Origin: Rhizobium sp. Root1212
Lineage (GTDB): Bacteria > Pseudomonadota > Alphaproteobacteria > Rhizobiales > Rhizobiaceae
Assembly (NCBI RefSeq): GCF_001424985.1
Contig: NZ_LMDA01000001.1
Location: 1,125,599 to 1,189,598 of the forward strand
Reading direction: 5' to 3'
Length of the DNA stretch: 64,000 nt
Positions 57,590-64,000 of this stretch are shown here, piece by piece. The notes beneath the pieces were generated by a model that was given only the letters and a program-made list of their open reading frames with translations, was not told the origin of the DNA and did no database searches. Both the position numbers and the translations under genes were made by a program. Positions within the stretch are counted from its first letter, which is position 1. Every line of letters starts with the position of its first letter.

Positions 57590-58685
57590 AGGCGATCCGC
57601 ACGATATGCTGGTCCCAGGCGACGTCGCTGCGCCGGCCGGCAAAATCGCCGTCATAGCTCGACACCGCAAAGCTCTTCGGCGAGGCCGCAACGCCCGCCG
57701 CATCGGGAACCCTCTCCTGCCGGATCACCTTGCCCGTCGCCGCCTCCAGCGTCACGGCCACGCCTTCCTTCGGCGAGGTCAGGCAGACCAGCCCCTCGGC
57801 CCGGTTCACCGCGACCGCGCCGACATAGTTGGCCAGCGCCACCGTCGCCTCCTCCGGCAGATCGACGAAGCTTAGATCCTCGCCCGGCGCAAAGGAGCCG
57901 GCAAGTGGCGGCAGGTCGTTGCGCGGCCCCTCATACTGGCAGGCAAACCAGACCCGCCCCCTGGCATCGATATCGACATGCCGGGTGGAAAGCTGCCGCC
58001 AGCGCTCCGGCATGGTGTGGCGCTCCACAAGCGCGCCGGTCCTGGTGTCGACCAGCGCCAGCGACGGCTCCATATGGTCGAGATTGAGCTTGGTGCGGCC
58101 GAAATCCGGGTGGGTCTCGATGCCGCCATTGGCGATCACCAGCAGCCCGCCATCGGCCGACAGCGTCATGTCATGCGGCCCGATGCCGTAGGAGGGAAAC
58201 TCGCCGATGCGCGCAAACCCGTCCGTGCCGTCATAGACCCCGATCATGCCGCGATTGGCCGCAAAATCGTTCTCGGTGGCATAGAGCAGCCGCCCGTCCG
58301 CGGAAAAACAGCCATGGCCGAAGAAATGCCGGCCCTCGACGGCGCCGATCACGATCGGCTCTGCCCGCCCCAGCGGATCGAAGATCATCGCATAGGTGCC
58401 GGGCCGGCGGGCAAAGGCGACGCTTTTTCCCGTCGCCGCCGAATAGGCCATGCCATGCGCCCGCGCCGGCAGCGCCACCTTCTCGACGATCTCGCCCTGC
58501 TCCGTCACCGTGGCGATGCCATAGGAGCCATCCGGCGCCATGAAGCCCGAGGCATAGACGGCATCCGTCCGCGACAGCGCAAAGGCCGCCCCCGGCGAAA
58601 GCGACAGTGCCCAGGCCGCCCCCGCCATCTTCAGGAAGGCACGCCGCTCGACCAGCGGCGCCGTCCGTGTGAAGGCGCCGGCCAT
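57576..58685 (-). CDS. DUF1513 family periplasmic protein (iron cluster)
   Basis: A 369-residue exported protein with a twin-arginine-like N-terminus (VERRAFLKMAGAAWALSLSPGAAFA split by the RRAFLK element) and repeated beta strands suggesting a propeller (GHGCFSADGRLLYATEND, YGIGPHDMTLSADGG, RHVDIDARGRVWFACQYEG). It belongs to COG3490/DUF1513, always found as the last member of the imelysin - di-heme protein - imelysin cluster. Its start codon overlaps the preceding stop codon by 1 bp. A role in periplasmic iron acquisition is inferred from the cluster, not demonstrated. Confidence 0.88.
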   Translation of the reverse strand: MAGAFTRTAPLVERRAFLKMAGAAWALSLSPGAAFALSRTDAVYASGFMAPDGSYGIATVTEQGEIVEKVALPARAHGMAYSAATGKSVAFARRPGTYAMIFDPLGRAEPIVIGAVEGRHFFGHGCFSADGRLLYATENDFAANRGMIGVYDGTDGFARIGEFPSYGIGPHDMTLSADGGLLVIANGGIETHPDFGRTKLNLDHMEPSLALVDTRTGALVERHTMPERWRQLSTRHVDIDARGRVWFACQYEGPRNDLPPLAGSFAPGEDLSFVDLPEEATVALANYVGAVAVNRAEGLVCLTSPKEGVAVTLEAATGKVIRQERVPDAAGVAASPKSFAVSSYDGDFAGRRSDVAWDQHIVRIASKGQ

Positions 58686-59800
58686 CAGTCCCCGTCCGCG
58701 AAGGAGAAGCCGGCGCTGAGCCCGATCGCCCCGCCGAAATCCCGGTTCAGCCGCTGCAAAAGGTCGTCGGTGTTGAGCACGATGAAATCCAGCTTGCCCC
58801 GCTGCTCGTCATCGGCGATCGCCTCGTCGATCGGCAGGTCGATCTCCTCGGACACCCGTACCAGCGACTTGAAGACGAAATCCGCGGACCCCGCGACCGA
58901 CTTGCTGTCGGAGGGCAGAAGCGAGCGCATGTCCGCGCCATCGAACAGCTTTTGCAGGGCTTCGAAATTCGCATGCAGCGACGGCATGGTGTTGCCGGAG
59001 CGCCAGTAGGCCGCCAGCTTCGGATGCCCCTTGTCGGCGACGCCGTTGACGGACCCGGCATAGAACGGCCGCAGCCGCTGGTCCTTCACCGTCTCGACGC
59101 CGTGGACGAGAATGCCGAGCAGCCCGGTCACCGCCTCCCTGTTGTCGCGGAAGGACGGGTTGTCCGGCCCCGGCTTCTTCCATTCCGCCTGCACGCCATC
59201 CGGCTTTTCCCAGGCCTCGTGCAGTTCGCCCGCCACTTCGGCGAGGTTATCGGCAATGGCCGCGCCATAACGGCAGCGGAAACCGTTCGGCTCATTTGCC
59301 AGCTCTTCGGAGCCGGTGCCGTAGAGCACATATTCGAGCGCGCCGAGCCCCTGCGCCGCCACACTCTTGACCTTCAGCGTCTCACGCTTCGCGGCCGTCT
59401 CGTCCTTGGTGGCGATGATGCGCTGCACCTGTTTCAGGCCGGTGCTCTTGCGGTCGGGAAAGAACAGGAAGCGCTCGAACCGGTTCTGTTCCAGCACCGG
59501 CCCGACGCGGACGATCTCGATCGTCGACCATTTCTGCACCGCATTGTCGAAGATGAGCTGCAGGTTGCCAAGGCTTTCCTCGGACGGGTTTTCGCAGAAA
59601 AGATGGTGCGCCTCGGACAGCGCTTCCGTCGTCTCCATCAGGTCGCGATAACCGGGGCGAATGAAATTATCGACGGCTTTTTGCAGAACGGCCGGCACCG
59701 CCGCCTCGTTGACGACCCGCGGCGTCACGCCGTTCGAATCCTGCGCCAGAGCCACCGTTGCCAGCAGCGAAAAACCGAGAGTGACAAGCGGAAGGCGCAT
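58685..59800 (-). CDS. Second imelysin-family protein (COG3489 type)
   Basis: A 371-residue periplasmic protein with a signal peptide ending ATVALA-Q (about residue 20). The body is helical imelysin domain: AHHLFCENPSEESL, a VRVGPVLEQNRFERFLFFPDRKS segment in parts, and GLGALEYVLYG. The GxHxxE motif of classical imelysins (GYHAIE in the first paralogue) is here GLGALE, without His, so metal binding at this site is doubtful. Its ATG at 59800 overlaps the stop codon of the di-heme gene (ATGA), which fixes the start. Confidence 0.9.
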   Translation of the reverse strand: MRLPLVTLGFSLLATVALAQDSNGVTPRVVNEAAVPAVLQKAVDNFIRPGYRDLMETTEALSEAHHLFCENPSEESLGNLQLIFDNAVQKWSTIEIVRVGPVLEQNRFERFLFFPDRKSTGLKQVQRIIATKDETAAKRETLKVKSVAAQGLGALEYVLYGTGSEELANEPNGFRCRYGAAIADNLAEVAGELHEAWEKPDGVQAEWKKPGPDNPSFRDNREAVTGLLGILVHGVETVKDQRLRPFYAGSVNGVADKGHPKLAAYWRSGNTMPSLHANFEALQKLFDGADMRSLLPSDSKSVAGSADFVFKSLVRVSEEIDLPIDEAIADDEQRGKLDFIVLNTDDLLQRLNRDFGGAIGLSAGFSFADGD

Positions 59801-61662
59801 CAAAGAGACTCCAGAAACGTGATGAGGGCCTGCCTGTCGGCCTTGTCCAGGTCGGCAAACCGGTCGCGTGCTTTCTGCCCCTCGCCGCCGTGCCAGAGGA
59901 TGGCTTCGGTGAGGTTCCGGGCGCGGCCGTCATGCAGGAAAAACGTGTGGCCGCTGACGGTGCGGGTCAAACCGATACCCCAAAGCGGCGGCGTGCGCCA
60001 TTCCTTCCCCGAGGCTTCTCCAACGCTCTGGCCATCGGCAAGCCCGTCGCCCATGTCATGCAGCAGGAAATCGGAATAGGGCCAGATCAGCTGGAAGGCG
60101 TGGGCCTTGTTGGCGGCATCACGGCGGGTGACGAATTTCGGTACGTGACAGGAAATACAACCCGTCTCGTAAAACACCTTCTTGCCCGTCAAGGTCTCGG
60201 AAAAGCTCGCCTTTCGCCGCGCCGGCACCGCCAGGTTCTCGGCATAGAAGGTCACGAGACCAAGCACCGGATCGGGCGCCTCGGTATCGCCGAGCCGCGC
60301 CTGCACCCCGTCCGCCATGGCAAGACAGGCCGTTTGCGCGGTGGTGCAATCGCCGTGGCTGTCCTTCGAGGCCGGCGTCGAAATGCCGATATCGCCGGCA
60401 AAGGCGTCGGCGCTCTGCTGGCGCACGGTGGCGTTCTGCGCCTTCCAGCCGAATCGCCCGAGCACGGTGTTGCCGGTCGCCGGATCGCGCACGATCGCCG
60501 CCCGCCCGCTGATGCCGTCGCCATCGCGATCGTCGGGGTCGGCATGAGCGAGAATATCGTCGGGATGGATGGCCTCGATCAGCCCCAGCCCCATCATCGC
60601 CTGCGTCACGCGCGGCGAGATCGTCGTATCGGCACCGAGCGGCCCATAGCCGAGATCGGCAACGCTATAGGAGGGCCGCCGCAGCGAAACCGTCTCGCCG
60701 CCCTTCAGCGTCACCGGCTCTTCCCGATAGGCAATCGCCATGTGTCCCTCGGCCGGCAGGCCGGGCACGGCGCTGTCCTGCAATTGCCGGCCATAGACGG
60801 GATCGGGAAAATTCAAAACGTCATGGGCCGCAATCGCGGCTTTCTCAGCCTCAGTATGGGGTCCACGCGCCAACCGCAGAAACATCGAGGTCGCATCCGC
60901 GCTACCCTCCGGCGGATGCCCGCGCCCGTCGCGGAAATGACAGGTCTGGCAGGCGCGGGCATTGTAGAGCGGCCCAAGCCCGTCCGATGCCTGCGTCGAG
61001 GACGGCGCCGACACCCAGAGCTTGCGAAACAGCGCATTGCCGAGGTGGAAACCCTGCTCTTCTTCGAAAGTGATATTGGCGGAGGGCTGCGAAAAACTAT
61101 CCTGATTGACCGGCGCGATAGAGGTCGCCGCCCCTGCGGACATGGCTTCGAAATTTTCGGCCTTGGAGAAGTCGAGTGTCGGGCGGGTGACGGCTGTAAC
61201 TTTTGCGCGATCCGCTTCGGAAAGATCAGGTCGGGAGAGGCTCACCGATGGTTCGACGGCGCTGAGGTCGTCCCCTCTCCCCGCCTGCGGGGAGAAGGCT
61301 AGGGTGAGGGGCAATCTCTCATTCCCGGCAAAGCCGCTGTCTCGCCCCTCATCCGGCCTGTCGGCCACCTTCTCCCCGCCAGCGGGGAGAAGGGAAATGC
61401 CGCGCCCTCCGTCGTCACCGATCCCACTCCGTCGTCCCTTCTGCCCCAAGGGGAGAAGATGCCCGAAGGGCAGATGAGGGGATGTCTCCGCAAACTCCGT
61501 GCCAGCCGTCTCCCTCATCCGGCCTTGCAGGCCACCTTCTCCCCGCTGGGGAGAAGGGAAGTCAGCGGCAAGACCGTCCCCCAAAACATAAAAGCCGCCC
61601 GTCGCCAGCATCAGGGCGGCAACGGACGGCAGAAGAAGGCGGCGAACCATCGCGATACGCAT
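59800..61662 (-). CDS. Di-heme c-type cytochrome (DUF1111/COG3488) with repeat-derived insertion
   Basis: A 620-residue periplasmic protein annotated in relatives as thiol oxidoreductase or di-heme oxidoreductase. Signal peptide at about residues 1-33 (ends GDGLAAD); heme motifs CQTCH at 238-242 and CISCH at 502-506; EF-hand-like DPDDRDGDGISGR near 385. Residues about 35-132 are encoded by three palindromic repeat units and linkers (for example LTLAFSPQAGRGDD), with the frame intact. Without them the protein would be about 520 residues, close to the usual size. ATG at 61662 is listed; 61650 is an alternative. It lies second in the iron operon. Confidence 0.88.
   Translation of the reverse strand: MRIAMVRRLLLPSVAALMLATGGFYVLGDGLAADFPSPQRGEGGLQGRMRETAGTEFAETSPHLPFGHLLPLGQKGRRSGIGDDGGRGISLLPAGGEKVADRPDEGRDSGFAGNERLPLTLAFSPQAGRGDDLSAVEPSVSLSRPDLSEADRAKVTAVTRPTLDFSKAENFEAMSAGAATSIAPVNQDSFSQPSANITFEEEQGFHLGNALFRKLWVSAPSSTQASDGLGPLYNARACQTCHFRDGRGHPPEGSADATSMFLRLARGPHTEAEKAAIAAHDVLNFPDPVYGRQLQDSAVPGLPAEGHMAIAYREEPVTLKGGETVSLRRPSYSVADLGYGPLGADTTISPRVTQAMMGLGLIEAIHPDDILAHADPDDRDGDGISGRAAIVRDPATGNTVLGRFGWKAQNATVRQQSADAFAGDIGISTPASKDSHGDCTTAQTACLAMADGVQARLGDTEAPDPVLGLVTFYAENLAVPARRKASFSETLTGKKVFYETGCISCHVPKFVTRRDAANKAHAFQLIWPYSDFLLHDMGDGLADGQSVGEASGKEWRTPPLWGIGLTRTVSGHTFFLHDGRARNLTEAILWHGGEGQKARDRFADLDKADRQALITFLESL
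61268..61395. repeat. RIME-like two-palindrome repeat, copy 4, inside a coding region
   Basis: CCCCTCTCCCCGC-ctg-CGGGGAGAAGG, GGTGAGGGGC, GCCCCTCATCC, CTTCTCCCCGC-cag-CGGGGAGAAG: the same unit and orientation as copies 1 and 3. It is translated in the minus direction as part of the di-heme cytochrome, residues about 90-132. Confidence 0.85.
61431..61482. repeat. Partial RIME-like palindromic unit inside the di-heme gene
   Basis: CCCTTCTGCCCC-aa-GGGGAGAAG followed by CCCGAAGGGCAGATGAGGGG: a half-element related to the right palindrome of the full repeat but diverged. It lies in the coding region of the di-heme cytochrome (residues about 61-78). Confidence 0.7.
61510..61559. repeat. Partial RIME-like palindromic unit at the signal-peptide junction
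   Basis: TCCCTCATCCGGCC and CACCTTCTCCCC-gct-GGGGAGAAGG form a half-element. In the minus-strand reading it starts immediately after the predicted signal-peptidase site of the di-heme cytochrome (residues about 35-51). Confidence 0.7.
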
Positions 61663-61708
61663 GCGCAAGAACGGGCGGCACGCAAAAGCCGCCGCCCGCC
61701 TTTCCTGA

Positions 61709-62989
61709 TTATTGGAAGACAGCGTTAGGATTATCCAGGCTGTCGGAACCTTCAAGCTCGATCGTACCGAGATCGAGCGCGGCAATCACCCGCTCCACGG
61801 TCTTCGCCTGCGCGATGAGCCCGTCGATCGCAGCCTGCACCACGGCGTTGCCCTCGGTGTTGCCCTCGGCGATCATCTGGTCGTACTTCTCGACCGTCTC
61901 GCCGCGCTTGGCCATGGCCTGCATCGCGGTGATGGTGGCGGCGAGCTTGTCCTTCATCTCCTTGTCGAGCGCCGGGTCCTTGGCGGCGACGAGTTCGGAG
62001 AGCGACGGGCCGGTCATCCTGGTGCCGTCGGTGCGGGTATAGTCGCCGAGATAGGCGGCCTGGATGCCGATCGCATCGTGAAGGTGCGAGTTGTAGGTGT
62101 TGTCGGAGAAGCAATCATGCTCCTCTTCCGGATCGTGCAGCAACAGGCCGAGCTTCATGCGCTCGCCGGCAAGCTCGCCGTAGGAGAGCGAGCCCATGCC
62201 GGTCAGGATGGCGGCGATGCCGGCCTTGGGGTCAGCCTCGATATGCTTGGTGGCAGCGCCGTCCGGCGTCCAGTTGGCGACCATTTCCTTGAGATCGGAC
62301 ACCAGCAGCGTCGTCGCAGCCTTCAGATAGGCGGCGCGGCGGTCGCAATTGCCATTGGTGCAATTGGCCTGGTCGTAATCGGTGTAGGGACGGTTGCCGG
62401 CGCCCGGACCGTTGCCGTTCAGGTCCTGACCCCAGAGCAGAAATTCGATGGCGTGATAGCCGGTCGCGACATTGGCGTCGATGCCGTCGGCTTCCTGCAG
62501 CGTGCCCGAGAGGAATTCCGGCGTGATGTTGCTGGCATCGACGTCCTTGCCATCGATCTTGATCGTCTTGTTGGCGATCACATTGGCGGTGAACAGCGCG
62601 TTTTCATCGCTTTCCGTGCCGTAGCTCGGGTCGACATAGTCGATCAGGCCTTCGTCCAGCGGCCAGGCATTCACACGGCCTTCCCATTCGTCGACGATCG
62701 GGCTGCCGAAGCGGTAGACTTCGCTTTCCTGATAGGGGTTGCGGGCGGCAAGCCAGGCTTCGCGCGCGGCCTTCAGCGTCGCCTCGCCCGGCGTCGCGAT
62801 CAGCGCGTCGACGGCCTTGTCGAGCGCTTCGGCGGTCTTCAGCGCGTCCTCATACTTGGCGTGGCCCACCTCGACGAAGTGCTTGACGACGGCGCTCGCA
62901 TCGGCCGCCGCATAGGCAGGCGTGATCGCCAGCGCCGACGTCGCGGTCACGAGCGCCAGCACGGCGCCGCGAAGAAATGATGTGGTCAT
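61709..62989 (-). CDS. irpA: Imelysin-family iron-regulated protein IrpA
   Basis: A 426-residue periplasmic protein (COG3487, M75-like imelysin). Signal peptide at about residues 1-27 (ends PAYAA). The helical domain keeps the GxHxxE motif in TGYHAIEFLLWGQD (about 169-174) and has a cysteine pair in NCTNGNCDRR. Known relatives (IrpA, ICMP) are induced by iron starvation and are proposed to bind iron or heme rather than to be proteases. It is first in the operon irpA - di-heme protein - imelysin 2 - DUF1513. The ATG at 62989 has GGAGAGG upstream; a longer frame is rejected. Confidence 0.93.
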   Translation of the reverse strand: MTTSFLRGAVLALVTATSALAITPAYAAADASAVVKHFVEVGHAKYEDALKTAEALDKAVDALIATPGEATLKAAREAWLAARNPYQESEVYRFGSPIVDEWEGRVNAWPLDEGLIDYVDPSYGTESDENALFTANVIANKTIKIDGKDVDASNITPEFLSGTLQEADGIDANVATGYHAIEFLLWGQDLNGNGPGAGNRPYTDYDQANCTNGNCDRRAAYLKAATTLLVSDLKEMVANWTPDGAATKHIEADPKAGIAAILTGMGSLSYGELAGERMKLGLLLHDPEEEHDCFSDNTYNSHLHDAIGIQAAYLGDYTRTDGTRMTGPSLSELVAAKDPALDKEMKDKLAATITAMQAMAKRGETVEKYDQMIAEGNTEGNAVVQAAIDGLIAQAKTVERVIAALDLGTIELEGSDSLDNPNAVFQ

Positions 62990-63379
62990 GACCTCTCCTG
63001 TGATGTCTATCCCGTCGAACGGGGACAGCCTCCGGCACCCCTTGCCGAGGCGCGTCCAAAATAACGCATCTCTCATGGACCAAAATCAAACTTGTGTCAA
63101 AGTGTATAGTTTAGAACGCTTCAAGCTTCCGAAGGCCCGGAGAAGCGGCCGCATGGGTCGAGGGCGGCATCCTCTCTAATCCCGGCCCGGTATCGGTTCG
63201 AGTAACCCGCCCTTCGGCCCATCTTCGGCCCTTGCGTGTATTAGCACCCTGAAAATAAAAGATTTTAATCGCTGACTAACCCTAGAACGACAATCACCAG
63301 TAGTGGCCGCTTTCCCAAATTGAACCAACTATTTCGCCGTGCTAGCCAAGCAGTCGGAAATTCAGCAAGGAGCATTCAA
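62990..63379. other. 390-bp divergent intergenic region
   Basis: Separates irpA (minus) from the RTX gene (plus). It holds the putative irpA promoter with the Irr-like box (63095-63126) on the left. The middle (63180-63260) has short direct repeats of TTCGGCCC and no open frame worth calling. Upstream of the RTX gene, TTGAAC (63320-63325) could be a weak -35. No RNA gene was recognised. Confidence 0.6.
63095..63126 (-). promoter_or_regulatory. Putative irpA promoter with Irr (ICE)-like box
   Basis: TTTAGAA-CGC-TTCAAGC (63110-63126) has one perfect half of the rhizobial Irr-box consensus TTTAGAA-N3-TTCTAAA and about four of seven positions of the other. On the minus strand it lies 9 bp upstream of TTGACA (63095-63100), a good -35, a placement that would suit activation by Irr at low iron. 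No clear -10 was found, and the RirA-type TGA-N9-TCA box was not seen. Confidence 0.35.
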
Positions 63380-64000
63380 TTGGCGAATATTACACTTAAA
63401 GGCTTTGTTAAAACTCAGGGTTTGAGCTTTCAGGAGATCGTCAGCGAGAGCCTCGACGATATCCTCAATTACAACACCGAGAAATTCACCAAGACAGGCA
63501 TCCTGCTGAAGGACGACGCCGCCAACTACATGCAGTTTTCAGGCACCGGCCTGACCTACAAGTATTCCGGTGGCGAGGTCGTCGGGATCACGGCGGGAAC
63601 ATTGACATCCTTCAAGGTCGTCAGCGACGGCATCACGATCGTCAATGAAACCGGCCTTTCCATTTCCGGCAAGACCCTTGCCGCGGCACTCGACAGCGGC
63701 AGCACGGCGAAATTCCTGGCCGCCCTGCTGTCCGGCAACGACACCATCACCGGAACGGCCTATGCCGACGCCTTCTGGGGCGCAAACGGCGACGACAAGC
63801 TCTATGGCGGCAACGGCAACGACAAGCTCGGCGGCGATGCCGGCAATGACCAGCTTTACGGCGAAGGCGGCAATGACGCCCTGACAGGCGGGATCGGCAA
63901 CGACCTGCTGAACGGCGGGATCGGCAATGATATCCTGCGCGGACAGGCCGGAAACGACACGCTGACCGGCGGCGCCGGCAAGGACACGTTCATCTTCGAC
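63380..64000 (+). CDS. RTX-type calcium-binding repeat protein, N-terminal part
   Basis: The first 207 codons of a gene that runs off the window. The TTG start at 63380 is supported by AAGGAG seven nt upstream and an uninterrupted frame; no ATG lies near. Residues 1-115 (ANITLKGFVKTQGLSFQEI...) form a non-repetitive domain I do not recognise. From about residue 120 follow nonapeptides of the GGxGxDxLx type (YGGNGNDKL, YGEGGNDAL, NGGIGNDIL, TGGAGKDTF), which bind calcium and mark proteins secreted by type I systems. No classical N-terminal signal is present, as expected; the C-terminal secretion signal and any enzyme domain lie outside. Confidence 0.88.
   Translation, partial: MANITLKGFVKTQGLSFQEIVSESLDDILNYNTEKFTKTGILLKDDAANYMQFSGTGLTYKYSGGEVVGITAGTLTSFKVVSDGITIVNETGLSISGKTLAAALDSGSTAKFLAALLSGNDTITGTAYADAFWGANGDDKLYGGNGNDKLGGDAGNDQLYGEGGNDALTGGIGNDLLNGGIGNDILRGQAGNDTLTGGAGKDTFIFD

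Noticed and set aside
61660..61785. Extended N-terminus of the di-heme protein up to 61785
   Set aside because: It would overlap the irpA 3' end and place 41 non-signal residues before a clear signal peptide starting at 61662.

Overview
The window is a GC-rich stretch of an alphaproteobacterial main chromosome, almost certainly Rhizobiaceae (Rhizobium/Agrobacterium/Sinorhizobium group). The evidence is the gene order metK-phrR-lnt(actA)-tlyC-ybeY-phoH-miaB-plsC, the glnD/mutS/malic enzyme/olsB block, the lptCAB-rpoN-hpf-ptsN block, and several copies of a two-palindrome intergenic repeat of the kind called RIME in rhizobia. Genus and species cannot be fixed from the sequence alone. No rRNA or tRNA gene, CRISPR array, prophage or insertion sequence was seen. 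It is mostly core genome, with accessory genes concentrated after about 37 kb.

Layout. 0-20.9 kb: a minus-strand run of housekeeping genes (trmB, metK, phrR, lnt, tlyC, ybeY, phoH, miaB, plsC/olsA, rimI, tsaB, Nfu-type protein, universal stress protein, trpS, murJ, glnD, mutS). 20.9-29.4 kb: NADP-type malic enzyme, then ornithine-lipid acyltransferase olsB, a hybrid histidine kinase, lspA and two RNA methyltransferases. 29.4-37.1 kb: a CoxG-like gene, lapA-like, ihfB and sppA, then lptC-lptA-lptB-rpoN-hpf-ptsN. 37.1-44.4 kb: an SDR plus FAD sugar-lactone oxidase pair, grpE-hrcA, and rph-(VOC)-rdgB-hemW. 44.4-57.6 kb: a large PAS/GAF hybrid kinase, an M29 aminopeptidase, and small enzymes (YbaK, ArsC-like, aspartoacylase-like, a 2H phosphoesterase, YciI-like), guaA, a nucleotidyltransferase, an MTA/SAH nucleosidase, a thioesterase, tspO and an acetyltransferase. 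57.6-63 kb: a four-gene periplasmic iron-associated operon (imelysin/IrpA, di-heme protein, second imelysin, DUF1513). 63.4 kb to the end: the start of an RTX-type calcium-binding protein cut by the window edge.

How the genes work together. Cell-envelope functions recur: lipoprotein maturation (lnt, lspA), LPS export (lptCAB), peptidoglycan precursor flipping (murJ), and ornithine lipid synthesis (olsB plus a probable olsA). Nitrogen control is represented by glnD, rpoN and ptsN. The SAM cycle is represented by metK and an MTA/SAH nucleosidase.

Most notable observations: (1) an exact alphaproteobacterial LexA/SOS box (GTTC-N7-GTTC) abutting the -35 of a good promoter in front of a 2'-5' RNA ligase-like gene at 52.3 kb; (2) three palindromic repeat units inserted in frame in the di-heme cytochrome gene at 61.3-61.6 kb, directly after its signal peptide; (3) an FNR/FixK-like box with a correctly spaced -10 in a convergent intergenic region at 23.3 kb where no gene is annotated; (4) candidate Pho, Irr and methionine-cycle operators upstream of olsB, irpA and metK. 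I did not find a convincing wholly new multi-gene system; the regulatory and repeat findings are the best leads.
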